The notes under the pieces were generated by a model, which saw nothing but the letters and a program-made list of their open reading frames with translations, did not search any database and was not told the DNA's origin. Positions 46,330 to 59,468 of a stretch of DNA of 64,000 nt are shown here, one piece after another. The number at the start of each line of letters is the position of its first letter. The stretch's first letter is position 1. The translations under genes and the position numbers were made by a program. This stretch comes from Clusia tigrina. Taxonomy: Eukaryota > Arthropoda > Insecta > Diptera > Clusiidae. The DNA is taken from the NCBI GenBank assembly GCA_920105625.2, contig OV050032.1:91062542-91126541 (forward strand). The letters run 5' to 3'.

Positions 46330-48580
46330 TCTAATCTATCGCTCAAACCTATGCTACCCTTGAGTCCCAAATCAAACACTGAGAAAACTTCAAATGGCCC
46401 TAACTTCTATACGGTACGTCCTACACCTATCAAAGTTTGCAACATACAAATGCTTGTAAGTTTTTACAGGAGCGTCACAAAACCTTGAAATTTTGTAACA
46501 ATAAAGTACTCGAGCATCCTGTCAATTAAAGCTATCGCTCAAAGCTATGCTACCCTTGAGTCCCAAATCAAACACTGAGAAAACTTCAAATGGCCCTAAC
46601 TTCTATACGGTACGTCTTACACCTATCAAAGTTTGCAACATACAAATGCTTGTAACTTTTAACTGAAGCGTCATAAAACCTTGAAATTTTGTAAAAATAA
46701 ATTACTCGAGCCTCTTGTCAATCTAATCTATCGCTCAAACCTATGCTACCCTTGAGTCCCAAATCAAACACTGAGAAAACTTCAAATGGCCCTAACTTCT
46801 ATACGGTACGTCCTACACCTATCAAAGTTTGCAACATACAAATGCTTGTAAGTTTTTACAGGAGCGTCACAAAAACTTGAAATTTTGTAACAATAAAGTA
46901 CTCGAGCCTCCCGTCAATTAAAGCTATCGCTCAAAGCTATGCTACCCTTGAGTCCCAAATCAAACCCTGAGAAAACTTCAAATGGCCCTAACTTCTATAC
47001 GGTACGTCTTACACCTATCAAAGTTTGCAACATACAAATGCTTGTAACTTTTAACTGGAGCGTCATAAAACCTTGAAATTTTGTAACAATAAATTACTCG
47101 AGCCTCTTGTCAATCTAATCTATCGCTCAAACCTATGCTACCCTTGAGTCCCAAATCAAACACTGAGAAAACTTCAAATGGCCCTAACTTCTATACGGTA
47201 CGTCCTACACCTATCAAAGTTTGCAACATACAAATGCTTGTAAGTTTTTACAGGAGCGTCACAAAAACTTGAAATTTTGTAACAATAAAGTACTCGAGCC
47301 TCCCGTCAATTAAAGCTATCGCTCAAAGCTATGCTACCCTTGAGTCCCAAATCAAACCCTGAGAAAACTTCAAATGGCCCTAACTTCTATACGGTACGTC
47401 TTACACCTATCAAAGTTTGCAACATACAAATGCTTGTAACTTTTAACTGGAGCGTCATAAAACCTTGAAATTTTGTAACAATAAATTACTCGAGCCTATT
47501 GTCAATCTAATTTATCGCTCAAACCTATGCTACCCTTGAGTCCCAAATCAAACACTGAGAAAACTTCAAATGGCCCTAACTTCTATACGGTACGTCCTAC
47601 ACCTATCAAAGTTTGCAACATACAAATGCTTGTAAGTTTTTACAGGAGCGTCACAAAACCTTGAAATTTTGTAACAATAAAGTACTCGAGCCTCCTGTCA
47701 ATTAAAGCTATCGCTCAAAGCTATGCTACCCTTGAGTCCCAAATCAAACACTGAGAAAACTTCAAATGGCCCTAACTTCTATACGGTACGTCCTACACCT
47801 ATCAAAGTTTGCAACATACAAATGCTTGTAACTTTTTACTGGAGCGTCTTAAACCTTGAAATTTTGTAACAATAAATTACTCGAGCCTCTTGTCAATCTA
47901 ATCTATCGCTCAAAGCTATGCTACCCTTGAGTTACAAATCATACACTGAGAAAACTTCAAATGGCCCTAACTTCTATACGGTACGTCCTACACCTATCAA
48001 AGTTTGCAATATACAAATGCTTGTAACTTTTTACTGGAGCGTCATAAAACCTTGAAATTTTGTAACAATAAATTACTCGAGCCTCTTGTCTATTTAAGCT
48101 ATCGCTCAAAGCTATGCTACCCTTGAGTCCCAAATCAAACCCTGAGAAAACTTCAAATGGCCCTAACTTCTATACGGTACGTCTTACACCTATCAAAGTT
48201 TGCAACATACAAATGCTTGTAACTTTTTACTGGAGCGTCATAAAACCTTGAAATTTTGTAACAATAAATTACTCGAGCCTCTTCTCAATCTAATCTATCG
48301 CTCAAACCTATGCTACCCTTGAGTCCCAAATCAAACACTGAGAAAACTTCAAATGGCCCTAACTTCTATACGGTACGTCCTACACCTATCAAAGTTTGCA
48401 ACATACAAATGCTTGTAAGTTTTTACAGGAGCGTCACAAAACCTTGAAATTTTGTAACAATAAAGTACTCGAGCCTCTTGTCAATTAAAGCTATCGCTCA
48501 AAGCTATGCCTTGAGTCCCAAATCAAACACTGAGAAAACTTCAAATGGCCCTAAGTTCTATACGGTACGTCCTACACCTA
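46330..48580 (-). repeat. Inverted-block HOR, copy 1 (13-monomer period)
   Basis: Matches 48873-51123 with a constant shift of 2,543 bp (13 x 196 minus small losses). Markers: gagcatcctgtc at about 46512, cctcccgtcaatt at 46908 and 47300 (a duplicated 392-bp dimer), gagttacaaatcatac at 47929, and agctatgccttgag near 48502. Confidence 0.83.
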
Positions 48581-48872
48581 TCAAAGTTTGCAATATACAA
48601 ATGCTTGTAACTTTTTACTGGAGCGTCATAAAACCTTGAAATTTTGTAACAATAAATTACTCGAGCCTCTTGTCAATCTAATCTATCGCTCAAACCTATG
48701 CTACCCTTGAGTCCCAAATCAAACACTGAGAAAACTTCAAATGGCCCTAACTTCTATACGGTACGTCCTACACCTATCAAAGTTTGCAACATACAAATGC
48801 TTGTAACTTTTTACTGGAGCGTCATAAAACCTTGAAATTTTGTAACAATAAATTACTCGAGCCTCTTGTCAA

Positions 48873-51123
48873 TCTAATCTATCGCTCAAACCTATGCTAC
48901 CCTTGAGTCCCAAATCAAACACTGAGAAAACTTCAAATGGCCCTAACTTCTATACGGTACGTCCTACACCTATCAAAGTTTGCAACATACAAATGCTTGT
49001 AAGTTTTTACAGGAGCGTCACAAAACCTTGAAATTTTGTAACAATAAAGTACTCGAGCATCCTGTCAATTAAAGCTATCGCTCAAAGCTATGCTACCCTT
49101 GAGTCCCAAATCAAACACTGAGAAAACTTCAAATGGCCCTAACTTCTATACGGTACGTCTTACACCTATCAAAGTTTGCAACATACAAATGCTTGTAACT
49201 TTTAACTGAAGCGTCATAAAACCTTGAAATTTTGTAAAAATAAATTACTCGAGCCTCTTGTCAATCTAATCTATCGCTCAAACCTATGCTACCCTTGAGT
49301 CCCAAATCAAACACTGAGAAAACTTCAAATGGCCCTAACTTCTATACGGTACGTCCTACACCTATCAAAGTTTGCAACATACAAATGCTTGTAAGTTTTT
49401 ACAGGAGCGTCACAAAAACTTGAAATTTTGTAACAATAAAGTACTCGAGCCTCCCGTCAATTAAAGCTATCGCTCAAAGCTATGCTACCCTTGAGTCCCA
49501 AATCAAACCCTGAGAAAACTTCAAATGGCCCTAACTTCTATACGGTACGTCTTACACCTATCAAAGTTTGCAACATACAAATGCTTGTAACTTTTAACTG
49601 GAGCGTCATAAAACCTTGAAATTTTGTAACAATAAATTACTCGAGCCTCTTGTCAATCTAATCTATCGCTCAAACCTATGCTACCCTTGAGTCCCAAATC
49701 AAACACTGAGAAAACTTCAAATGGCCCTAACTTCTATACGGTACGTCCTACACCTATCAAAGTTTGCAACATACAAATGCTTGTAAGTTTTTACAGGAGC
49801 GTCACAAAAACTTGAAATTTTGTAACAATAAAGTACTCGAGCCTCCCGTCAATTAAAGCTATCGCTCAAAGCTATGCTACCCTTGAGTCCCAAATCAAAC
49901 CCTGAGAAAACTTCAAATGGCCCTAACTTCTATACGGTACGTCTTACACCTATCAAAGTTTGCAACATACAAATGCTTGTAACTTTTAACTGGAGCGTCA
50001 TAAAACCTTGAAATTTTGTAACAATAAATTACTCGAGCCTATTGTCAATCTAATTTATCGCTCAAACCTATGCTACCCTTGAGTCCCAAATCAAACACTG
50101 AGAAAACTTCAAATGGCCCTAACTTCTATACGGTACGTCCTACACCTATCAAAGTTTGCAACATACAAATGCTTGTAAGTTTTTACAGGAGGGTCACAAA
50201 ACCTTGAAATTTTGTAACAATAAAGTACTCGAGCCTCCTGTCAATTAAAGCTATCGCTCAAAGCTATGCTACCCTTGAGTCCCAAATCAAACACTGAGAA
50301 AACTTCAAATGGCCCTAACTTCTATACGGTACGTCCTACACCTATCAAAGTTTGCAACATACAAATGCTTGTAACTTTTTACTGGAGCGTCTTAAACCTT
50401 GAAATTTTGTAACAATAAATTACTCGAGCCTCTTGTCAATCTAATCTATCGCTCAAAGCTATGCTACCCTTGAGTTACAAATCATACACTGAGAAAACTT
50501 CAAATGGCCCTAACTTCTATACGGTACGTCCTACACCTATCAAAGTTTGCAATATACAAATGCTTGTAACTTTTTACTGGAGCGTCATAAAACCTTGAAA
50601 TTTTGTAACAATAAATTACTCGAGCCTCTTGTCTATTTAAGCTATCGCTCAAAGCTATGCTACCCTTGAGTCCCAAATCAAACCCTGAGAAAACTTCAAA
50701 TGGCCCTAACTTCTATACGGTACGTCTTACACCTATCAAAGTTTGCAACATACAAATGCTTGTAACTTTTTACTGGAGCGTCATAAAACCTTGAAATTTT
50801 GTAACAATAAATTACTCGAGCCTCTTCTCAATCTAATCTATCGCTCAAACCTATGCTACCCTTGAGTCCCAAATCAAACACTGAGAAAACTTCAAATGGC
50901 CCTAACTTCTATACGGTACGTCCTACACCTATCAAAGTTTGCAACATACAAATGCTTGTAAGTTTTTACAGGAGCGTCACAAAACCTTGAAATTTTGTAA
51001 CAATAAAGTACTCGAGCCTCTTGTCAATTAAAGCTATCGCTCAAAGCTATGCATTGAGTCCCAAATCAAACACTGAGAAAACTTCAAATGGCCCTAAGTT
51101 CTATACGGTACGTCCTACACCTA
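48873..51123 (-). repeat. Inverted-block HOR, copy 2
   Basis: Second copy of the 13-monomer block, with all markers at +2,543, including both copies of the cctcccgtcaatt dimer (49451 and 49843). The private gcattgagtccc near 51051 replaces gccttgagtccc. Confidence 0.83.
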
Positions 51124-52783
51124 TCAAAGTTTGCAACATACAAATGCTTGTAACTTTTCACTGGAGCGTCATAAAACCTTGAAATTTTGTAACAATAAAG
51201 TACTCGAGCCTCTTGCCAATCTAATCTATCGCTCAAAGCTATGCTACCCTTGAGTCCCAAATCAAACACTGAGAGAACTTCAAATGGCCCTAACTTCTAT
51301 ACGGTACGTCCTACACCTATCAAAGTTTGCAACATACAAACGCTTGTAAGCTTTTACTGGAGCGTCATAAAACCTTGAAATTTTGTAACAATAAAGTACT
51401 CGAGCCTCTTGTCAATCTAATCTATCCCTCAAAGCTATGCTACCCTTGAGTCCCAAATCAAACACTGATAAAATTTCAAATGGCCCTAACTTCTATACGG
51501 TACGTCCTACACCTATCAAAGTTTGCTATATACAAATGCTTGTAAGTTTTTACTGGAGCGTCATAAAACCTTGAAATTTTGTAACAATAAAGTACTCGAG
51601 CCTCTTGTCAATTAAAGCTATCGCTCAAAGCTATGCTACCCTTGAGTCCCAAATCAAACCCTGAGAAAACTTCAAATGGCCCTAACTTCTATACGGTACG
51701 TCTTACACCTATCGAAGTTTGCAACATACAAATGCTTGTAACTTTTAACTGAAGCGTCATAAAACCTTGAAATTTTGTAAAAATAAATTACTCGAGCCTC
51801 TTGTCAATCTAATCTATCGCTCAAACCTATGCTACCCTTGAGTCCCAAATCAAACACTGAGAAAACTTCAAATGGCCCTAACTTCTATACGGTACGTCCT
51901 ACACCTATCAAAGTTTGCAATATACAAATGCTTGTAACTTTTTACTGGAGCGTCATAAAACCTTGAAATTTTGTAACAATAAATTACTCGAGCCTCTTCT
52001 CAATCTAATCTATCGCTCAAACCTATGCTACCCTTGAGTCCCAAATCAAACACTGAGAAAACTTCAAACGGCCCTAACTTCTATACGGTACGTCCTACAC
52101 CTATCAAAGTTTGCAACATACAAATGCTTGTAAGTTTTTACAGGAGCGTCACAAAACCTTGAAATTTTGTAACAATAAAGTACTCGAGCCTCTTGTCAAT
52201 TAAAGCTATCGCTCAAAGCTATGCCTTGAGTCCCAAATCAAACACTGAGAAAACTTCAAATGGCCCTAAGTTCTATACGGTACGTCCTACACCTATCAAA
52301 GTTTGCAACATACAAATGCTTGTAACTTTTCACTGGAGCGTCATAAAACCTTGAAATTTTGTAACAATAAAGTACTCGAGCCTCTTGCCAATCTAATCTA
52401 TCGCTCAAAGCTATGCTACCCTTGAGTCCCAAATCAAACACTGAGAGAACTTCAAATGGCCCTAACTTCTATACGGTACGTCCTACACCTATCAAAGTTT
52501 GCAACATACAAACGCTTGTAAGCTTTTACTGGAGCCTCATAAAACCTTGAAATTTTGTAACAATAAAGTACTCGAGCCTCTTGCCAATCTAATCTATCGC
52601 TCAAAGCTATGCTACCCTTGAGTCCCAAATCAAACACTGAGAAAACTTCAAATGGCCCTAACTTCTATACGGTACGTCCTACACCTATCAAAGTTTGCAA
52701 TATACAAATGCTTGTAACTTTTTACTGGAGCGTCATAAAACCTTGAAATTTTGTAACAATAAATTACTCGAGCCTCTTGTCAA

Positions 52784-54642
52784 TCTAATCTATCGCTCAA
52801 ACCTATGCTACCCTTGAGTCCCAAATCAAACACTGAGAAAACTTCAAATGGCCCTAACTTCTATACGGTACGTCCTACACCTATCAAAGTTTGCAACATA
52901 CAAATGCTTGTAAGTTTTTACAGGAGCGTCACAAAACCTTGAAATTTTGTAACAATAAAGTACTCGAGCATCCTGTCAATTAAAGCTATCGCTCAAAGCT
53001 ATGCTACCCTTGAGTCCCAAATCAAACCCTGAGAAAACTTCAAATGGCCCTAACTTCTATACGGTACGTCTTACACCTATCAAAGTTTGCAACATACAAA
53101 TGCTTGTAACTTTTAACTGAAGCGTCATAAAACCTTGAAATTTTGTAAAAATAAATTACTCGAGCCTCTTGTCAATCTAATCTATCGCTCAAACCTATGC
53201 TACCCTTGAGTCCCAAATCAAACACTGAGAAAACTTCAAATGGCCCTAACTTCTATACGGTACGTCCTACACCTATCAAAGTTTGCAACATACAAATGCT
53301 TGTAAGTTTTTACAGGAGCGTCACAAAAACTTGAAATTTTGTAACAATAAAGTACTCGAGCCTCCCGTCAATTAAAGCTATCGCTCAAAGCTATGCTACC
53401 CTTGAGTCCCAAATCAAACCCTGAGAAAACTTCAAATGGCCCTAACTTCTATACGGTACGTCTTACACCTATCAAAGTTTGCAACATACAAATGCTTGTA
53501 ACTTTTAACTGGAGCGTCATAAAACCTTGAAATTTTGTAACAATAAATTACTCGAGCCTATTGTCAATCTAATTTATCGCTCAAACCTATGCTACCCTTG
53601 AGTCCCAAATCAAACACTGAGAAAACTTCAAATGGCCCTAACTTCTATACGGTACGTCCTACACCTATCAAAGTTTGCAACATACAAATGCTTGTAAGTT
53701 TTTACAGGAGCGTCACAAAACCTTGAAATTTTGTAACAATAAAGTACTCGAGCCTCCTGTCAATTAAAGCTATCGCTCAAAGCTATGCTACCCTTGAGTC
53801 CCAAATCAAACACTGAGAAAACTTCAAATGGCCCTAACTTCTATACGGTACGTCCTACACCTATCAAAGTTTGCAACATACAAATGCTTGTAACTTTTTA
53901 CTGGAGCGTCTTAAACCTTGAAATTTTGTAACAATAAATTACTCGAGCCTCTTGTCAATCTAATCTATCGCTCAAAGCTATGCTACCCTTGAGTTACAAA
54001 TCATACACTGAGAAAACTTCAAATGGCCCTAACTTCTATACGGTACGTCCTACACCTATCAAAGTTTGCAATATACAAATGCTTGTAACTTTTTACTGGA
54101 GCGTCATAAAACCTTGAAATTTTGTAACAATAAATTACTCGAGCCTCTTGTCTATTTAAGCTATCGCTCAAAGCTATGCTACCCTTGAGTCCCAAATCAA
54201 ACCCTGAGAAAACTTCAAATGGCCCTAACTTCTATACGGTACGTCTTACACCTATCAAAGTTTGCAACATACAAATGCTTGTAACTTTTTACTGGAGCGT
54301 CATAAAACCTTGAAATTTTGTAACAATAAATTACTCGAGCCTCTTCTCAATCTAATCTATCGCTCAAACCTATGCTACCCTTGAGTCCCAAATCAAACAC
54401 TGAGAAAACTTCAAATGGCCCTAACTTCTATACGGTACGTCCTACACCTATCAAAGTTTGCAACATACAAATGCTTGTAAGTTTTTACAGGAGCGTCACA
54501 AAACCTTGAAATTTTGTAACAATAAAGTACTCGAGCCTCTTGTCAATTAAAGCTATCGCTCAAAGCTATGCCTTGAGTCCCAAATCAAACACTGAGAAAA
54601 CTTCAAATGGCCCTAAGTTCTATACGGTACGTCCTACACCTA
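52784..54642 (-). repeat. Inverted-block HOR, copy 3 (one dimer fewer)
   Basis: Third copy. The shift from copy 1 is 6,454 bp at the gagcatcctg marker and 6,062 bp at the gagttacaaatc marker. The 392-bp difference is exactly one dimer: cctcccgtcaatt occurs once here (53362) and twice in copies 1 and 2. Flanking sequence at about 51.6-52.8 kb also matches 45.2-46.3 kb with the 6,454 shift (for example caaacggccc at 45611 and 52065). Confidence 0.82.
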
Positions 54643-56334
54643 TCAAAGTTTGCAACATACAAATGCTTGTAACTTTTCACTGGAGCGTCATAAAACCTTC
54701 AAATTTTGTAACAATAAAGTACTCGAGCCTCTTGCCAATCTAATCTATCGCTCAAAGCTATGCTACCCTTGAGTCCCAAATCAAACACTGAGAGAACTTC
54801 AAATGGCCCTAACTTCTATACGGTACGTCCTACACCTATCAAAGTTTGCAACATACAAACGCTTGTAAGCTTTTACTGGAGCGTCATAAAACCTTGAAAT
54901 TTTGTAACAATAAAGTACTCGAGCCTCTTGCCAATCTAATCTATCGCTCAAAGCTATGCTACCCTTGAGTCCCAAATCAAACACTGAGAAAACTTCAAAT
55001 GGCCCTAACTTCTATACGGTACGTCCTACACCTATCAAAGTTTGCAATATACAAATGCTTGTAACTTTTTACTGGAGCGTCATAAAACCTTGAAATTTTG
55101 TAACAATAAATTACTCGAGCCTCTTGTCAATCTAATCTATCGCTCAAACCTATGCTACCCTTGAGTCCCAAATCAAACACTGAGAAAACTTCAAATGGCC
55201 CTAACTTCTATACGGTACGTCCTACACCTATCAAAGTTTGCAACATACAAATGCTAGTAAGTTTTTACAGGAGCGTCACAAAACCTTGAAATTTTGTAAC
55301 AATAAAGTACTCGAGCCTCCTGTCAATTAAAGCTATCGCTCAAAGCTATGCTACCCTTGAGTCCCAAATCAAACCCTGAGAAAACTTCAAATGGCCCTAA
55401 CTTCTATACGGTACGTCTTACACCTATCAAAGTTTGCAACATACAAATGCTTGTAACTTTTAACTGGAGCGTCATAAAACCTTGAAATTTTGTAAAAATA
55501 AATTACTCGAGCCTCTTGTCAATCTAATCTATCGCTCAAACCTATGCTACCCTTGAGTCCCAAATCAAACACTGAGAAAACTTCAAATGGCCCTAACTTC
55601 TATACGGTACGTCCTACACCTATCAAAGTTTGCAACATACAAATGCTTGTAAGTTTTTACAGGAGCGTCACAAAACCTTGAAATTTTGTAACAATAAAGT
55701 ACTCGAGCCTCCTGTCAATTAAAGCTATCGATCAAAGCTATGCTACCCTTGAGTCCCAAATCAAACCCTGAGAAAACTTCAAATGGCCCTAACTTCTATA
55801 CGGTACGTCTTACACCTATCAAAGTTTGCAACATACAAATGCTTGTAACTTTTAACTGGAGCGTCATAAAACCTTGAAATTTTGTAACAATAAATTACTC
55901 AAGCCTCTTGTCAATCTAATATATCGCTCAAACCTATGCTACCCTTGAGTCCCAAATCAAACACTGAGAAAACTTCAAATGGCCCTAACTTCTATACGGT
56001 ACGTCCTACACCTATCAAAGTTTGCAACATACAAATGCTTGTAAGTTTTTACAGGAGCGTCACAAAACCTTGAAATTTTGTAACAATAAAGTACTCGAGC
56101 CTCCTGTCAATTAAAGCTATCGCTCAAAGCTATGCTACCCTTGAGTCCCAAATCAAACCCTGAGAAAACTTCAAATGGCCCTAACTTCTATACGGTACGT
56201 CTTACACCTATCAAAGTTTGCAACATACAAATGCTTGTAACTTTTAACTGGAGCGTCATAAAACCTTGAAATTTTGTAACAATAAATTACTCAAGCCTCT
56301 TGTCAATCTAATATATCGCTCAAACCTATGCTAC

Positions 56335-58375
56335 CCTTGAGTCCCAAATCAAACCCTGAGAAAACTTCAAATGGCCCTAACTTCTATACGGTACGTCTTA
56401 CACCTATCAAAGTTTGCAACATACAAATGCTTGTAACTTTTAACTGGAGCGTCATAAAACCTTGAAATTTTGTAACAATAAATTACTCAAGCCTCTTGTC
56501 AATCTAATATATCGCTCAAACCTATGCTACCCTTGAGTCCCAAATCAAACACTGAGAAAACTTCAAATGGCCCTAACTTCTATACGGTACGTCCTACACC
56601 TATCAAAGTTTGCAACATACAAATGCTTGTAAGTTTTTACAGGAGCGTCACAAAACCTTGAAATTTTGTAACAATAAAGTACTCGAGCCTCCTGTCAATT
56701 AAAGCTATCGCTCAAAGCTATGCTACCCTTGAGTCCCAAATCAAACACTGAGAAAACTTCAAATGGCCCTAACTTCTATACGGTACGTCCTACACCTATC
56801 AAAGTTTGCAACATACAAATGCTTGTATCTTTTTACTGGAGCGTCTTAAACCTTGAAATTTTGTAACAATAAATTACTCGAGCCTCTTGTCAATCTAATC
56901 TATCGCTCAAAGCTATGCTACCCTTGAGTCCCAAATCATACACTGAGAAAACTTCAAATGGCCCTAACTTCTATACGGTACGTCCTACACCTATCAAAGT
57001 TTGCAATATACAAATGCTTGTAACTTTTTACTGGAGCGTCATAAAACCTTGAAATTTTGTAACAATAAATTACTCGAGCCTCTTGTCTATTTAAGCTATC
57101 GCTCAAAGCTATGCTACCCTTGAGTCCCAAATCAAACCCTGAGAAAACTTCAAATGGCCCTAACTTCTATACGGTACGTCTTACACCTATCAGAGTTTGC
57201 AACATACAAATGCTTGTAACTTTTAACTGGAGCGTCATAAAACCTTGAAATTTTGTAAAAATAAATTACTCGAGCCTCTTGTCAATCTAATCTATCGCTC
57301 AAAGCTATGCTACCCTTGAGTCCCAAATCAAACACTGAGAAAACTTCAAATGGCCCTAACTTCTATACGGTACGTCCTACACCTATCAAAGTTTGCAACA
57401 TACAAATGCTTGTAACTTTTTACTGGAGCGTCTTAAACCTTGAAATTTTGTAACAATAAATTACTCGAGCCTCTTGTCAATCTAATCTATCGCTCAAAGC
57501 TATGCTACCCTTGAGTCCCAAATCATACACTGAGAAAACTTCAAATGGCCCTAACTTCTATACGGAACGTCCTACACCTATCAAAGTTTGCAATATACAA
57601 ATGCTTGTAACTTTTTACTGGAGCGTCATAAAACCTTGAAATTTTGTAACAATAAAGTACTCGAGCCTCTTGCCAATCTAATCTATCGCTCAAAGCTATG
57701 CTACCCTTGAGTCCCAAATCAAACACTGATAAAACTTCAAATGGCCCTAACTTCTATACGGTACGTCCTACACCTATCAAAGTTTGCAATATACAAATGC
57801 TTGCAAGTTTTTACTGGAGCGTCATAAATCCTTGAAATTTTGTAACAATAAAGTACTCGAGCCTCTTGTCAATTAAAGCTATCGCTCAAAGCTATGCTAC
57901 CCTTGAGTCCCAAATCAAACACTGAGAAAACTTCAAATGGCCCTAACTTATATACGGTACGTCCTACACCTATCAAAGTTTGCAACATACAAATGCTTGT
58001 AACTTTTCACTGGAGCGTCATAAAACCTTGAAATTTTGTAACAATAAAGTACTCGAGCCTCTTGTCAATTAAAGCTATCGCTCAAAGCTATGCTACCCTT
58101 GAGTCCCAAATCAAACACTGAGAAAACTTCAAATGGCCCTAACTTCTATACGGTACGTCCTACACCTATCAAAGTTTGCAACATACAAATACTTGTAACT
58201 TTTTACTGGAGCGTCATAAAACCTTGAAATTTTGTAACAATAAATTACTCGAGCCTCTTGTCAATCTAATCTATCGCTCAAAGCTATGCTACCCTTGAGT
58301 CCCAAATCAAACACTGATAAAACTTCAAATGGCCATAACTTCTATACGGTACGTCCTACACCTATCAAAGTTTGC
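56335..58375 (-). repeat. Inverted-block 16-monomer duplication, copy 1
   Basis: Matches 59469-61509 at a constant shift of 3,134 bp (16 x 196 minus 2). Shared private variants include ctatcagagtttgc (about 57188), two gcgtcttaaacc monomers, and ggccataacttc (58331). It diverges on both sides at the stated limits. Confidence 0.82.
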
Positions 58376-59468
58376 AACATACAAATGCTTGTAAGTTTTT
58401 ACAGGAGCGTCACAAAACCTTGAAATTTTGTAACAATAAAGTACTCGAGCCTCCTGTCAATTAAAGCTATCGCTCAAAGCTATGCTACCCTTGAATCCCA
58501 AATCAAACCCTGAGAAAACTTCAAATGGCCCTAACTTCTATACGGTACGTCCTACACCTATCAAAGTTTGCAACATACAAATGCTTGTAACTTTTCACTG
58601 GAGCGTCATAAAACCTTGAAATTTTGTAACAATAAAGTACTCGAGCCTCTTGTCAATTAAAGCTATCGCTCAAAGCTATGCTACCCTTGAGTCCCAAATC
58701 AAACACTGAGAAAACTTCAAATGGCCCTAACTTCTATACGGTACGTCTTACACCTATCAAAGTTTGCAACATACAAATGCTTGTAACTTTTAACTGGAGC
58801 GTCATAAAACCTTGAAATTTTGTAAAAATAAATTACTCGAGCCTCTTGTCAATCTAATCTATCGCTCAAACCTATGCTACCCTTGAGTCCCAAATCAAAC
58901 ACTGAGAAAACTTCAAATGGCCCTAACTTCTATACGGTACGTCCTACACCTATCAAAGTTTGCAACATACAAATGCTTGTAAGTTTTTACAGGAGCGTCA
59001 CAAAACCTTGAAATTTTGTAACAATAAAGTACTCGAGCCTCCTGTCAATTAAAGCTATCGCTCAAAGCTATGCTACCCTTGAGTCCCAAATCAAACCCTG
59101 AGAAAACTTCAAATGGCCCTAACTTCTATACGGTACGTCTTACACCTATCAAAGTTTGCAACATACAAATGCTTGTAACTTTTAACTGGAGCGTCATAAA
59201 ACCTTGAAATTTTGAAAAAATAAATTACTCGAGCCTCTTGTCAATCTAATCTATCGCTCAAAGCTATGCTACCCTTGAGTCCCAAATCAAACACTGAGAA
59301 AACTTCAAATGGCCCTAACTTCTATACGGTACGTCCTACACCTATCAAAGTTTGCAACATACAAATGCTTGTAAGTTTTTACAGGAGCGTCACAAAACCT
59401 TGAAATTTTGTAACAATAAAGTACTCGAGCCTCCTGTCAATTAAAGCTATCGCTCAAAGCTATGCTAC

